Shown: one piece after another, positions 18,234-25,930 of the stretch | How the letters are laid out: the number at the start of each line of letters is the position of its first letter | Numbering within the stretch: position 1 is the first letter of the stretch | DNA from: Arthrobacter sp. zg-Y769 | Lineage (GTDB): Bacteria; Actinomycetota; Actinomycetes; Actinomycetales; Micrococcaceae | Length of the DNA stretch: 64,000 nucleotides | NCBI RefSeq assembly: GCF_020907405.1 | Contig: NZ_JAJJOE010000009.1 | Location: forward strand, 186,001-250,000 | Direction of reading: 5' to 3' | Position numbers and translations under genes: made by a program | Notes under the pieces: generated by a model | What the model saw: only the letters and a program-made list of their open reading frames with translations | The model's database searches: none | Told to the model about the DNA's origin: nothing

Positions 18234-18869
18234 TTGGCCGTTGAGGAGTTCGGGCGTATGCGGCAGAACATCAAAGCCTGGCAGGACTCCGGCACCATGG
18301 GGCCGCGGAAATCGAAGGACCTCGTGGATAAGGTGGACCTGTTCATCGCCACCGGACTCCGCCCCGGGGAGCTCCTCGCGCTGCCCTGGGAGGACGTCGA
18401 TCTCAAAGCCGAGCCCGCCACCATAGAGGTCACCGGCACGATCAAGCGAACGAAGGCGCAGAAGCTGCACCGGCAGGCGTACCCAAAAACGGAGCACGGC
18501 AAACGCATCCTCGGCCTGCCCGACTTCGCCGTGAAGATGCTCGTCCGCCGGAAGCTCGCCGAGGAGCCGGGCAGCAACCCGATGGGCTTGATCTTCCCGT
18601 CCCGCGCCGGCGGGGTCATTGATCCCGGGAACTTCCGCCGGCAGTGGCGCGAGGCCCGCGGGGAGGAGTTCGAATGGGTGAAGCCGTCCAGCTTCCGGAA
18701 GGCGGTCACCACCCTCATTGAGCGCGAGGCGGGGTCGGTCGTGGCATCCCGGCAGCTGGGCCACTCCTCGGACCTGGTCACGGTGCGGCATTATATTGAG
18801 CGGAACCGGGCGACGCCGGACACCACGGGCATCCTCGAGCAGTTCGGCCAGGCCTCGGGGGAGGGGTAG
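18234..18869 (+). pseudogene. Tyrosine integrase, catalytic domain only
   Basis: Integrase homology begins at about 18234 (LAVEEFGRMRQNIKAW), one base after the holin start on the other strand. The arm-binding and core-binding domains are gone. The catalytic Arg is in ATGLRPGELLALPW, the box II Arg in SSFRKAVTTL (the usual HxxR His is Ser), the late His in QLGHSSD and the Tyr in VRHYIER. ATG 18258 has GAGGAG upstream and could still give a 203-residue protein. It reads toward attR, as expected for the element's own integrase. Confidence 0.82.
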
Positions 18870-18911
18870 TCACCGGAAACGGCTCAGAGTTATCGGTTAG
18901 TCACCGGAAAC
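18867..18911 (+). repeat. Putative integrase arm sites, copies 2 and 3
   Basis: TAGTCACCGGAAAC occurs at 18867-18880, overlapping the integrase stop codon, and again at 18898-18911. Spacing is 31 bp, close to three helical turns. The copies lie 138-182 bp inside attR. Confidence 0.6.
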
Positions 18912-19048
18912 GCTGGGACCGGCTCGGGTCCGGGCGGGTGGCATCGGGCACTTTGTCCGGCTGCGGCCCACGAACGGCGGGCAAGAAGGGCCATACCGGG
19001 ACTCATCCGGGTGGTCTGCGGGTGCTCCCGAAAGTGCCAACTGATCTA

Positions 19049-19083
19049 CGGTGTGTTGTCGGTTCGAGTCCGACCTGGGGTAC
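19049..19083 (+). repeat. attR: 35-bp copy of the tRNA 3' end
   Basis: Identical to 12678-12712. The upstream tRNA half is missing here, so this is a tRNA fragment left by integration and not a functional gene. Confidence 0.88.
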
Positions 19084-19170
19084 CAGCATTTCGGCACCAA
19101 ATACTCCGCACCTTCTGCGGGGAATGCCCGCAGGAATTTCCCGGGTAACCCGATGCGGGCCCTTGGCAGC

Positions 19171-19728
19171 CTAGCCGCGCGCTGACCGGTTGCGGTGCCG
19201 CAGCAGGAGCCCGCCGGCCAGCAGGCCGAGGATAACCACAGCCGCGACCGCCGGAAGGACCAGGTCCGAGCCGGTGCGTTCCTCATCCACTGCCTCCGTG
19301 GAGGACGGCGAGGGGGAGGGCGTGCGGCTGGGACCCGGAGACGGCGTGCCGGTCTGTTCCGTAAGCACGCCGGCGTCACCGGTTCCGCCGGGGGTGCCGG
19401 CGGGGGTGCCCGGTGCAGGCGTGGGCTCCACCGGATCCGGTGTCGTGTGCGCCGGTACCTGGGGAACCGGAGCCGGAACCGGGACGGCCGGGACCGCTTC
19501 CGAGTAGTGGCCGGTTGCAGGATCGTAGCTGCTTTCGCCCGGGTTGTAGGACGGAACGGGCACAGCGGGGCTGTAGGTGCTGACGACGCACGTCTCCACC
19601 CCGTCGACGACGGCGGGAAGGGACCCCGGCGCGCACTCCAGCGCCTGTGCCGGAGCGGCCGGCCCCATCAGGAGCATGGCCGCGACAGGAAGTGCGGAAG
19701 CGGCAGTGGACAGGCGTGGAATGTGCAT
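19171..19728 (-). CDS. Secreted Pro/Thr-rich cell-surface protein, C-terminally anchored
   Basis: A 185-residue protein. A signal peptide (PVAAMLLMGPAAPAQA) ends near residue 29 and is followed by a small Cys pair (ECAP, ETCVV). A long Pro/Thr/Ser-rich stalk comes next, then a membrane segment (VLPAVAAVVILGLLAGGLLL) and the basic tail RHRNRSARG. There is no LPXTG, so it is a membrane-anchored stalk rather than a sortase substrate. Function unknown. It lies outside attR and probably belongs to the host chromosome. Confidence 0.7.
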   Translation of the reverse strand: MHIPRLSTAASALPVAAMLLMGPAAPAQALECAPGSLPAVVDGVETCVVSTYSPAVPVPSYNPGESSYDPATGHYSEAVPAVPVPAPVPQVPAHTTPDPVEPTPAPGTPAGTPGGTGDAGVLTEQTGTPSPGPSRTPSPSPSSTEAVDEERTGSDLVLPAVAAVVILGLLAGGLLLRHRNRSARG

Positions 19729-19818
19729 TTATTTCCCCCAAGAGAACAGTTCTATGGCCATCGTATAGGCCCGGCCCACCGTTCCCGGCAAGGGCACGAA
19801 TGCGTGAATATGACGAGT

Positions 19819-19834
19819 GTTACAAGGCTGTAAC
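19819..19834. promoter_or_regulatory. Inverted repeat upstream of the Liv binding-protein gene
   Basis: GTTACA-AGGC-TGTAAC is a perfect 6-bp inverted repeat in an unusually AT-rich 210-bp intergenic region. It also contains one AC-N9-AC pair like half of a GlnR box; the second pair is not obvious. Candidate operator for a nitrogen or amino-acid regulator. Confidence 0.35.
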
Positions 19835-19940
19835 CGAAGCCTCTTATATTCGTCACAATGTTCAACTAGCTTTTCTTCTAATCAGGAACACCTGGTAATT
19901 GCGTTAAAGGCACCCGCCTTTCGATCGGGGAGAAACTTTT

Positions 19941-21335
19941 ATGACTGCACTACGCACTGCCGGCGGATTGGGCCAGGGCACGGGATACGCCCGCACCGCC
20001 AAAATCGCTGCACTTGGACTCGGTTTTGCCTTGTTTGCCAGCGGCTGCAGCGGCGGTGGAGACTCGTCCGCGGAAGATAATGCGGGAGCTGCAGAGACCG
20101 AGACCGCCGCTGCCTCGGTCCTGTCCTGCCCGGAAAGCCAGGGGGGAACGGGGGAAGACCCGGGTGCCAAGGGTGATCCTGCGGCAGTGCCCGCCTCCAC
20201 GGGCACCACGGACGTACCGCTCAAGATCGGTACGCTGCTGCCCACCACCGGTTCGCTTGCCTACCTCGGCCCGCCGGAGATTGCCGGCACCAACCTGGCA
20301 GTTAAGGAAATCAACGACGTCGGTGGCGTCCTCGGCAAGGACATCGAAATTGTCCACCGTGACTCCGGTGACACCACCACGGATATCGCCACGCAGTCGG
20401 TAAACGACCTGCTCAGCCAGGGCGTCAGCGCCATTGTCGGTGCAGCGTCCTCTGGCGTCTCCAAAACGGTGATCGGCAACATCACCGGTGCAGGCGTCAT
20501 CCAGTTCTCCCCGGCCAACACCTCACCGGACTTCACCACTTGGGATGACAACGGACTGTACTGGCGGACCGCACCCTCGGATCTCCTGCAGGGCCGGATC
20601 CTGGGCAATTACATCATGTCCTGTGGCGCGCAGACCGTGGGCATGGTCGTGCTTAACGACGCCTATGGCACGGGGCTGCAGAGCAACATAAAGGCCTCGG
20701 TTGAAGACGCCGGCGGCCAGGTGGTGGCGTCGGAGATGTTCAATGAGGGCGACTCCCAGTTCAGCAGCCAGGTGGACTCAGTTGTGGCCGCAAAGCCCGA
20801 CGCCATCGTGGTGATCAGCTTTGACCAGGCCAAGAGCATCGTGCCGCTGCTGACGGCCAAGGGTATTGACTCCAGCCAGTTGTTCTTTGTGGACGGCAAT
20901 ACGTCGGACTACAGCAAGGATCTGGACGCCGGAACCCTTGAAGGGGCGCAGGGAACCATTCCCGGAACCTTCGCATCGGAAAACTTCAAGGAGTCCCTGC
21001 TTGGAGTCGATCCGGCGTTGAAGGACTGGTCCTACGCGGGTGAAAGCTATGACGCCGTGACCCTCTTGGCGCTCGCCGCCGAGGCCGCGGGCAGCACCGA
21101 TGGCAAGGCCATGGCCGCCCAGTTGGAGAGCGTCTCCGGCGAGGGCGAGAAATGCTACGACTTTGCCGGCTGTGTGACCATCCTGCGCGGCGGCGGAGAC
21201 ATCGATTATGACGGCTACTCCGGACCGATCACGTTTGATGAGAACGGAGATCCCACGGAAGCCTTCATCGGTATCTACCAGTACGACGCTGACAACGTGC
21301 CGCAGCCGAGCCGCTCCGAATCGGGCCAGCTGTAA
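19941..21335 (+). CDS. livK: Liv-type ABC transporter substrate-binding lipoprotein
   Basis: A 464-residue Peripla_BP_6 protein. The lipobox FASGC places the lipidated Cys at residue 36, followed by an acidic linker. The mature domain starts at VPLKIGTLLPTTGSLAYLGPPE. The family's ligand-pocket stretches are present (IVGAASSGVSKTVI, VVISFDQAKSIVPLL, YAGESYDAVTLLALA). It should capture branched-chain amino acids or similar small amides outside the membrane for the LivFGMH genes encoded convergently downstream. GGGGAGAA precedes ATG 19941. Substrate identity is not decidable by eye. Confidence 0.9.
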   Translation: MTALRTAGGLGQGTGYARTAKIAALGLGFALFASGCSGGGDSSAEDNAGAAETETAAASVLSCPESQGGTGEDPGAKGDPAAVPASTGTTDVPLKIGTLLPTTGSLAYLGPPEIAGTNLAVKEINDVGGVLGKDIEIVHRDSGDTTTDIATQSVNDLLSQGVSAIVGAASSGVSKTVIGNITGAGVIQFSPANTSPDFTTWDDNGLYWRTAPSDLLQGRILGNYIMSCGAQTVGMVVLNDAYGTGLQSNIKASVEDAGGQVVASEMFNEGDSQFSSQVDSVVAAKPDAIVVISFDQAKSIVPLLTAKGIDSSQLFFVDGNTSDYSKDLDAGTLEGAQGTIPGTFASENFKESLLGVDPALKDWSYAGESYDAVTLLALAAEAAGSTDGKAMAAQLESVSGEGEKCYDFAGCVTILRGGGDIDYDGYSGPITFDENGDPTEAFIGIYQYDADNVPQPSRSESGQL

Positions 21336-21347
21336 CTGAAGTAGAAA

Positions 21348-21395
21348 AGCAAGGAAGAAGCCCCCGCCGGTTCCGGCGGGGGCTTCTTCCTTGCT
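21348..21395. terminator. Strong bidirectional terminator between livK and livF
   Basis: A perfect 23-bp stem (21348-21370 with 21373-21395) surrounds a 2-nt centre. Purine/pyrimidine-rich arms give T-rich tails in both directions. It ends both convergent transcription units. Confidence 0.9.
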
Positions 21396-21473
21396 GACTG
21401 TCCTCTGACGATGTCTCCCGGGAGGGGGTGGAGTGTTACGCGGCTCCCGGACCCTTCCTTAGGCCGGGAGGGA

Positions 21474-22220
21474 CTAGGCCGTCTCGGCCAGGGTGCCCAG
21501 GTAGAGCTGGATGACCTTCGGATCCTTCATGAGTTCGCGCCCGGTACCGGTGTAGGCGTCCCGGCCCTGGTCCAGCACGTACGCCCGGTCACAGATCTGC
21601 AGGCAGCGGCGGGCATTCTGTTCCACCATGATCACGGAGACTCCTGCCCGGTTGATCTCATGCACCCGCAGGAACGCCTCGTCCTGCTTGACGGGGGAGA
21701 GGCCGGCGGAGGGTTCGTCCAGCAGCAGCACGGCGGGATCCATCATCAGGGCACGGCCCATGGCGACCATCTGGCGTTCACCGCCGGACAGGGAACCCGC
21801 CCGCTGGGCACGGCGCTTGGCCAGCTCGGGGAACACGCCGGCCACGAAATCGAAGCGTTCCCGAAAAGTCCTGGGCGCCTGGTAGACGCCCATCTGCAGG
21901 TTCTCCTCGATGGTCAGGGAGGGGAAGACATTGTTGTTCTGCGGAACGAATCCCACACCGCGGCTGACGAGCTTGTTGGCCTTGAGCCCGGTAAGGTCCT
22001 GGCCGCGGACCACTACGGTCCCGGAATGCACCTTGACCAGGCCGAACATCGCCTTGAGCAGGGTGGACTTGCCGGCACCGTTGGGTCCGATGATCCCGAT
22101 CAGCTCTCCCCGGCGGGCTTCGATGCTGCAGCCGTTGAGGATGTTCACCCCGGGGATGTACCCCGCCACGAGGTCGGTCACCTTGACCACCGAGTCGCCG
22201 TCAAATGCCTCCGCGCTCAT
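21474..22220 (-). CDS. livF: Liv-type ABC transporter ATPase
   Basis: A 248-residue ABC ATPase with Walker A GPNGAGKST (residues 45-53), signature LSGGERQMVAMGRALM, Walker B VLLLDEPSAGLSP and the switch His replaced by the LivF-typical MVEQNA. It lacks the extended C-terminus of LivG-type subunits. The gene start overlaps the livG stop by 4 bp, and it is the last gene of livHMGF. It powers uptake together with LivG. Confidence 0.93.
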   Translation of the reverse strand: MSAEAFDGDSVVKVTDLVAGYIPGVNILNGCSIEARRGELIGIIGPNGAGKSTLLKAMFGLVKVHSGTVVVRGQDLTGLKANKLVSRGVGFVPQNNNVFPSLTIEENLQMGVYQAPRTFRERFDFVAGVFPELAKRRAQRAGSLSGGERQMVAMGRALMMDPAVLLLDEPSAGLSPVKQDEAFLRVHEINRAGVSVIMVEQNARRCLQICDRAYVLDQGRDAYTGTGRELMKDPKVIQLYLGTLAETA

Positions 22221-23299
22221 GCCTGGTCCTTCCGCTCGTCGTGGCGCCGGGCCGATGCCCCGGCAGATTGGGTGGCGGGTTCGGTTCCCACCGAGGACTC
22301 GGCGTCGTGCTCCAGCTCCGCCTCCAGTTTTTCGAAACCCTCCGAATCGGCGAGGTCCACGTCATGGTGGGCGCCCAGATAGGCGTCGATCACGGCTTGG
22401 TCCTTCATGACCTCGGAAGGCGGCCCCTCGGCCACCACTTTGCCTTCGGCCATGACCACCACCCAGTCGGCAATGTGGCGGACCATGTGCATGTCGTGCT
22501 CGACGAAGAGGACGGTCATACCCTCGGCCTTTAGGTTCTTGATGTGGTCCAGCAGGGACTGGGTCAGCGCCGGGTTCACGCCGGCCATGGGCTCATCCAG
22601 CATGACCAGTTTGGGGCGGACCATCAGGGCCCGGGCCATCTCCAGCAGCTTGCGCTGCCCGCCGGAGAGGGACGCTGCATAGTCGCCCCGCTTGGTGTCC
22701 AGCTTGAACTTGGCCAGCAGGACGTCGGCCTGTTCGGTGATCTCCTTTTCCCGCTGGCGCCACAGCGGAGGCAGCAGCGCCCGCCGGAGGGATTCCCCCG
22801 GCTGGGCGGTGGCACCCAGGCGCATGTTCTCCAGGACGGTCAGCTTGCCCATGACCTTGGTCAGCTGGAAGGTGCGGACCATGCCGAGGCGTGCCACCTT
22901 GTAGGCGGAAACCCCGGCCAGGTCTTTGCCCTCGAACTGCCAGGTGCCCGACTGGGGCGTGTCGAAGCCGGTCAGCAGGTTGAAAAGAGTCGTTTTCCCG
23001 GCACCGTTGGGGCCGATCAGTGCGGTGATCTTATGCCGCGGAATCTCCACGTGCTCAACATCCACGGCGTTGATTCCGCCGTAGGTCCGGGTGACGTTTT
23101 CCGCCACCAGGATCGGATCCCGCTTGGCACATCCCGGGCCGATCCCACCTTGTGCGATGGGACGGGTGTCGTCCATGTATTCGTTGGCCGCGGCCGCCGG
23201 AGTGACGGGACCGGCGTGGGGTGCTTCAGCTTCCGTACCGGCTGCGTGCGCCCCTGAGGCGCGCGCTTCCGCCCGGGGCTCATCTGCTTGGTGGCTCAT
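22217..23299 (-). CDS. livG: Liv-type ABC transporter ATPase with N-terminal extension
   Basis: A 360-residue protein. The ABC domain begins only at about residue 62 (PILVAENVTRTYGGINAV); the first 60 residues are an Ala/Glu/Pro-rich disordered leader not usual in LivG. Walker A is GPNGAGKTT (96-104), followed by the LSGGQRKLLEMARALM signature and the VMLDEPMAGVNP Walker B. About 50 disordered residues extend the C-terminus. The start overlaps the livM stop by 4 bp. A shorter start such as the Met at residue 42 remains possible. Confidence 0.9.
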   Translation of the reverse strand: MSHQADEPRAEARASGAHAAGTEAEAPHAGPVTPAAAANEYMDDTRPIAQGGIGPGCAKRDPILVAENVTRTYGGINAVDVEHVEIPRHKITALIGPNGAGKTTLFNLLTGFDTPQSGTWQFEGKDLAGVSAYKVARLGMVRTFQLTKVMGKLTVLENMRLGATAQPGESLRRALLPPLWRQREKEITEQADVLLAKFKLDTKRGDYAASLSGGQRKLLEMARALMVRPKLVMLDEPMAGVNPALTQSLLDHIKNLKAEGMTVLFVEHDMHMVRHIADWVVVMAEGKVVAEGPPSEVMKDQAVIDAYLGAHHDVDLADSEGFEKLEAELEHDAESSVGTEPATQSAGASARRHDERKDQA

Positions 23300-24276
23300 G
23301 CGAACGACAGCTCCTTCTTGTTGCCCAGAATGCCCTGTGGCCGGAAGATCATCAGCAGCATCAGGGCTACGCCAACAAGGATGTAGCGGATCTGGCCTGC
23401 CTGGGTAGTGGTGATGAACGTGATGTACCCGGATTCAATGGCGCCGTAAAGCAGACCCTGCGTGACGGAGAGGATGGCCCAGAAGATCATCGACCCCAGG
23501 ACCGGTCCCAGCACGGTGGACATTCCGCCCAGGAGCAGGGCCGTGTAGAGGTAGAAGGTCAGCTCGGTCCCGTAGTTTGCCGGCTGCACGGCGTCCCGGG
23601 GGAGGGTGAAGATGATTCCGGCCAGCGAGCCCAGGAGTCCGCCGATGACCAGCGCCTGCATTTTGTAGGCGTACACATTCTTGCCCAGGGCACGGACGGC
23701 ATTTTCGTCCTCCCTGATGCCCTTGAGCACGCGGCCCCAGGGGCTGCGGATCAGCATCCACACCAGGAGGCAGGCGAGGGCCACCAGGCTCCAGGCCACC
23801 AGGCGGATCCAAAGGTCCCGCTCGTTCATGGAGACGGGGCCGAGGCTGTAGGAGCCGGCCGGTATGGGGTTTAGGGCGTAGAAGCTGCCGGTAAACGCGG
23901 CGAGGCCGTTGGCGGATCCGGTCACCGGTGTCATGGAGTTGGTGGTGACGATGTACCGGATGATCTCGGCGGCGGCAATGGTAACGATGGCAAGGTAGTC
24001 CGCACGGAGGCGAAGCGTGGGTATGCCCAGGATGACGGCAAACACCGCGGATGCCAGTAGGGCGATCAGCAGCGCCAGCGGCAGCGGGGCATTGAAGGAG
24101 AGGATCGGTATGGCGAAGCCGTAGGCGCCGACGGCCATGAATCCGGCCTGGCCGAAGTTCAGCAGGCCGGTGTAGCCGAAGTGCACGGCCAGCCCGAGGG
24201 CGGCCAGTGCGTACGCGGCCGTGGTGGGGCTGATGATTTCGGTGAAGGCACCGAGAAGAATGTTGGCGAAATCCAT
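23296..24276 (-). CDS. livM: Liv-type ABC transporter permease
   Basis: A 326-residue BPD_transp_2 permease with about nine membrane segments. The cytoplasmic coupling loop SPWGRVLKGIREDENAVRALGKNVYAYK is the LivM-type EAA loop. Further conserved stretches are GYTGLLNFGQAGFMAVGAYG near the N-terminus and FTLPRDAVQPANYG later. It pairs with LivH to form the channel. It lies 14 bp after livH and overlaps livG. Confidence 0.93.
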   Translation of the reverse strand: MDFANILLGAFTEIISPTTAAYALAALGLAVHFGYTGLLNFGQAGFMAVGAYGFAIPILSFNAPLPLALLIALLASAVFAVILGIPTLRLRADYLAIVTIAAAEIIRYIVTTNSMTPVTGSANGLAAFTGSFYALNPIPAGSYSLGPVSMNERDLWIRLVAWSLVALACLLVWMLIRSPWGRVLKGIREDENAVRALGKNVYAYKMQALVIGGLLGSLAGIIFTLPRDAVQPANYGTELTFYLYTALLLGGMSTVLGPVLGSMIFWAILSVTQGLLYGAIESGYITFITTTQAGQIRYILVGVALMLLMIFRPQGILGNKKELSFA

Positions 24277-24290
24277 CTGTAGCTAAGCCC

Positions 24291-25622
24291 CTAACCTATG
24301 CGCTCGCGGCGGCCGAGGAGTCCCTGCGGCCGGACCAGCAGGACAAGAATCATGATGACCAGGGCGCCCACGTATTTCAGGTCCGCCTCCAGCCAGAGGG
24401 TGGAGATCTCCACGAAGAGGCCTACCAGGACGGATCCGACCAGTGCCCCGAACACCGTGCCGAGGCCGCCGAGGGTCACTCCGGCGAAGATCAGCAGCAG
24501 GATCTGCTGGCCCATGTTGAAGGACACGCCTGGGCGGTAGTACGCCCAGAGGATGCCGCCCATAGCGGCAAGGGCTCCACCGATGACCCAGACGAGCCGG
24601 ATGACCCGGTCCACGTCAATGCCCGACGCCGCGGCCAGGGCGGGGTTGTCCGCCACCGCGCGGGTGGCCTTGCCGATCCGGGTGCGCAGCAGCAGGAGCG
24701 CGACCACCAGGATGACCGCCAGGCTGACGATCAGGGACACCAGGGTATTCCGGGGAATGGACACGGGGCCGAGTTCCAATATCGGGCTTTGGGAGCCCGG
24801 CAGCTGCTGGGTTCCGCCGCCGAAGAAGAACAGGACGGTGTAGCGCACTGCCACGGCGAGGCCGATGCTGACGATCATCATGGGCACCAGGCCGGTGCCG
24901 CGGCGTCGCAGCGGCTTCCAGATACCGGCGTCCTGCACGTAGCCAAAGGCCGCGCCGCCCACTACCGCCAGCGGAAGTGCGACCCAGAGCGGCATGCCCA
25001 GTGAGGCGAAGGCGAAGGCCAGGATGGCGCCCAGAGTCACCATTTCTCCATGGGCGAAGTTGGTCAGGCCGGTGGTACCGAAGATCAGCGAGAGACCAAC
25101 GGCGCTCAGCGCCAGCAGGAGTCCGAAGCTCAGGCCCGCCACGGCGCGCTCGAGCAGCAGGGACCCGAAGCTTTCCTCCTGCAGCACGATGCCTTCACCC
25201 AGCAGGAACAGGGTGGTGATGTTGGTGGTGTTGGCAAAGGTGACGGTGCGCGGGTTCTCCTGGCCTTCCGCCAGGGCGACACCGTCCGGAAGGGTGGATT
25301 CGTCCAGTTCCACTTCATACGCACCCTGCTGCGGGACGCCGATGGACCAGGAGCCGTTTGCCCCGGTGACGGCTTCGCCCTCGTACCCGTTGCCGGTCGC
25401 GGTGATTTTCACCCCCTCCAGCGGGGTGCCCTCATTCTTGATGACGCCGCTGATCCGGTCGCGGTAGTCCGCCCCGGGGGCGGGACTAGTGGCTGACGGC
25501 GAGGCGTCAGGCGTTGCCGTTGTCGCGGACGCGGCTGGAGCCGCGAGCAGCAGGGCAGCGAACATTGCTGCCACCGCCGCCAGCATCCCCAAGTACCGGG
25601 TCAGCGCCGATGTTCTTACCAA
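24291..25622 (-). CDS. livH: Liv-type permease fused to an exported carboxypeptidase-regulatory-like domain
   Basis: A 443-residue protein from TTG 25622, chosen because GGAGG lies 9 nt upstream. A signal peptide ends near ATASA (about residue 33), then a Ser/Pro linker and a beta-sandwich-like segment (RISGVIKNEGTPLEGVKITATGN..., residues 55-130) resembling the CarboxypepD_reg fold. LivH proper starts at about residue 155 (LSFGLLLALSAVGLSLIFGTTG) with the usual coupling loop RTRIGKATRAVADNPALAAASGI. Standard LivH is about 290 residues, so the exported module is an addition. First gene of livHMGF. Confidence 0.88.
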   Translation of the reverse strand: MVRTSALTRYLGMLAAVAAMFAALLLAAPAASATTATPDASPSATSPAPGADYRDRISGVIKNEGTPLEGVKITATGNGYEGEAVTGANGSWSIGVPQQGAYEVELDESTLPDGVALAEGQENPRTVTFANTTNITTLFLLGEGIVLQEESFGSLLLERAVAGLSFGLLLALSAVGLSLIFGTTGLTNFAHGEMVTLGAILAFAFASLGMPLWVALPLAVVGGAAFGYVQDAGIWKPLRRRGTGLVPMMIVSIGLAVAVRYTVLFFFGGGTQQLPGSQSPILELGPVSIPRNTLVSLIVSLAVILVVALLLLRTRIGKATRAVADNPALAAASGIDVDRVIRLVWVIGGALAAMGGILWAYYRPGVSFNMGQQILLLIFAGVTLGGLGTVFGALVGSVLVGLFVEISTLWLEADLKYVGALVIMILVLLVRPQGLLGRRERIG

Positions 25623-25930
25623 GTTCTGAAACCTCCACGCAGGGCTGCGGAACCGAAGAAGCGGCGCGCAGGCGGGCAGATGTGACACGGGTCACCGATT
25701 GGGGAACATGCTACCCACGATTTGTTTCAGGCAGTGACGTTTATCCCGGCGCGCATGTCGCGATCGGGTAACGAGTCCGTTTCCACAGGCAAGGGTCCGG
25801 GTCGCTCCGGGACCCGCATGTACCGAACTGTTACCCGGAAGCACTGAATTTCCGGGAATCCCCGGCCCCCGGTGATCGTTGTGATTGGTAGGCTGGGCTG
25901 AAACAGCCCCCCAGATGGAGGACAGATTCA
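25623..25930. other. Divergent intergenic region, livH and yccA-like gene
   Basis: This 308-bp region has no plausible gene. It contains GTGAC-ACGG-GTCAC (25682-25695), a perfect 5-bp inverted repeat 60 bp upstream of livH and a candidate operator. A GGGTCC/GGACCC hairpin lies near 25794-25817. A TAGGCT -10-like box near 25889 and GGAGGACAG serve the YccA-like gene. Confidence 0.45.

Larger units (their letters stand above)
12678..19083. mobile_element. Decayed integrative element / prophage remnant
   Basis: About 6.4 kb lies between two 35-bp copies of the tRNA 3' end (12678-12712 and 19049-19083). Inside are a tyrosine integrase fragment, a holin, a tail-fibre-like protein, and an acyltransferase plus O-antigen-polymerase-like pair with visibly lower GC than the flanks. 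Three copies of TAGTCACCGGAAAC sit next to the two ends. No capsid, terminase, portal or replication gene is left, so it cannot form particles. Confidence 0.85.

Noticed and set aside
18033-18791. 252-codon minus-strand frame running through the integrase fragment into the holin
   Set aside because: The first two thirds are antisense to the integrase catalytic domain. Only the last 66 codons from ATG 18233 look like protein.
19049-19083. Second tRNA gene
   Set aside because: Only the 3' half of the tRNA is present; the acceptor 5' strand, D-arm and anticodon loop are missing, so it is attR.
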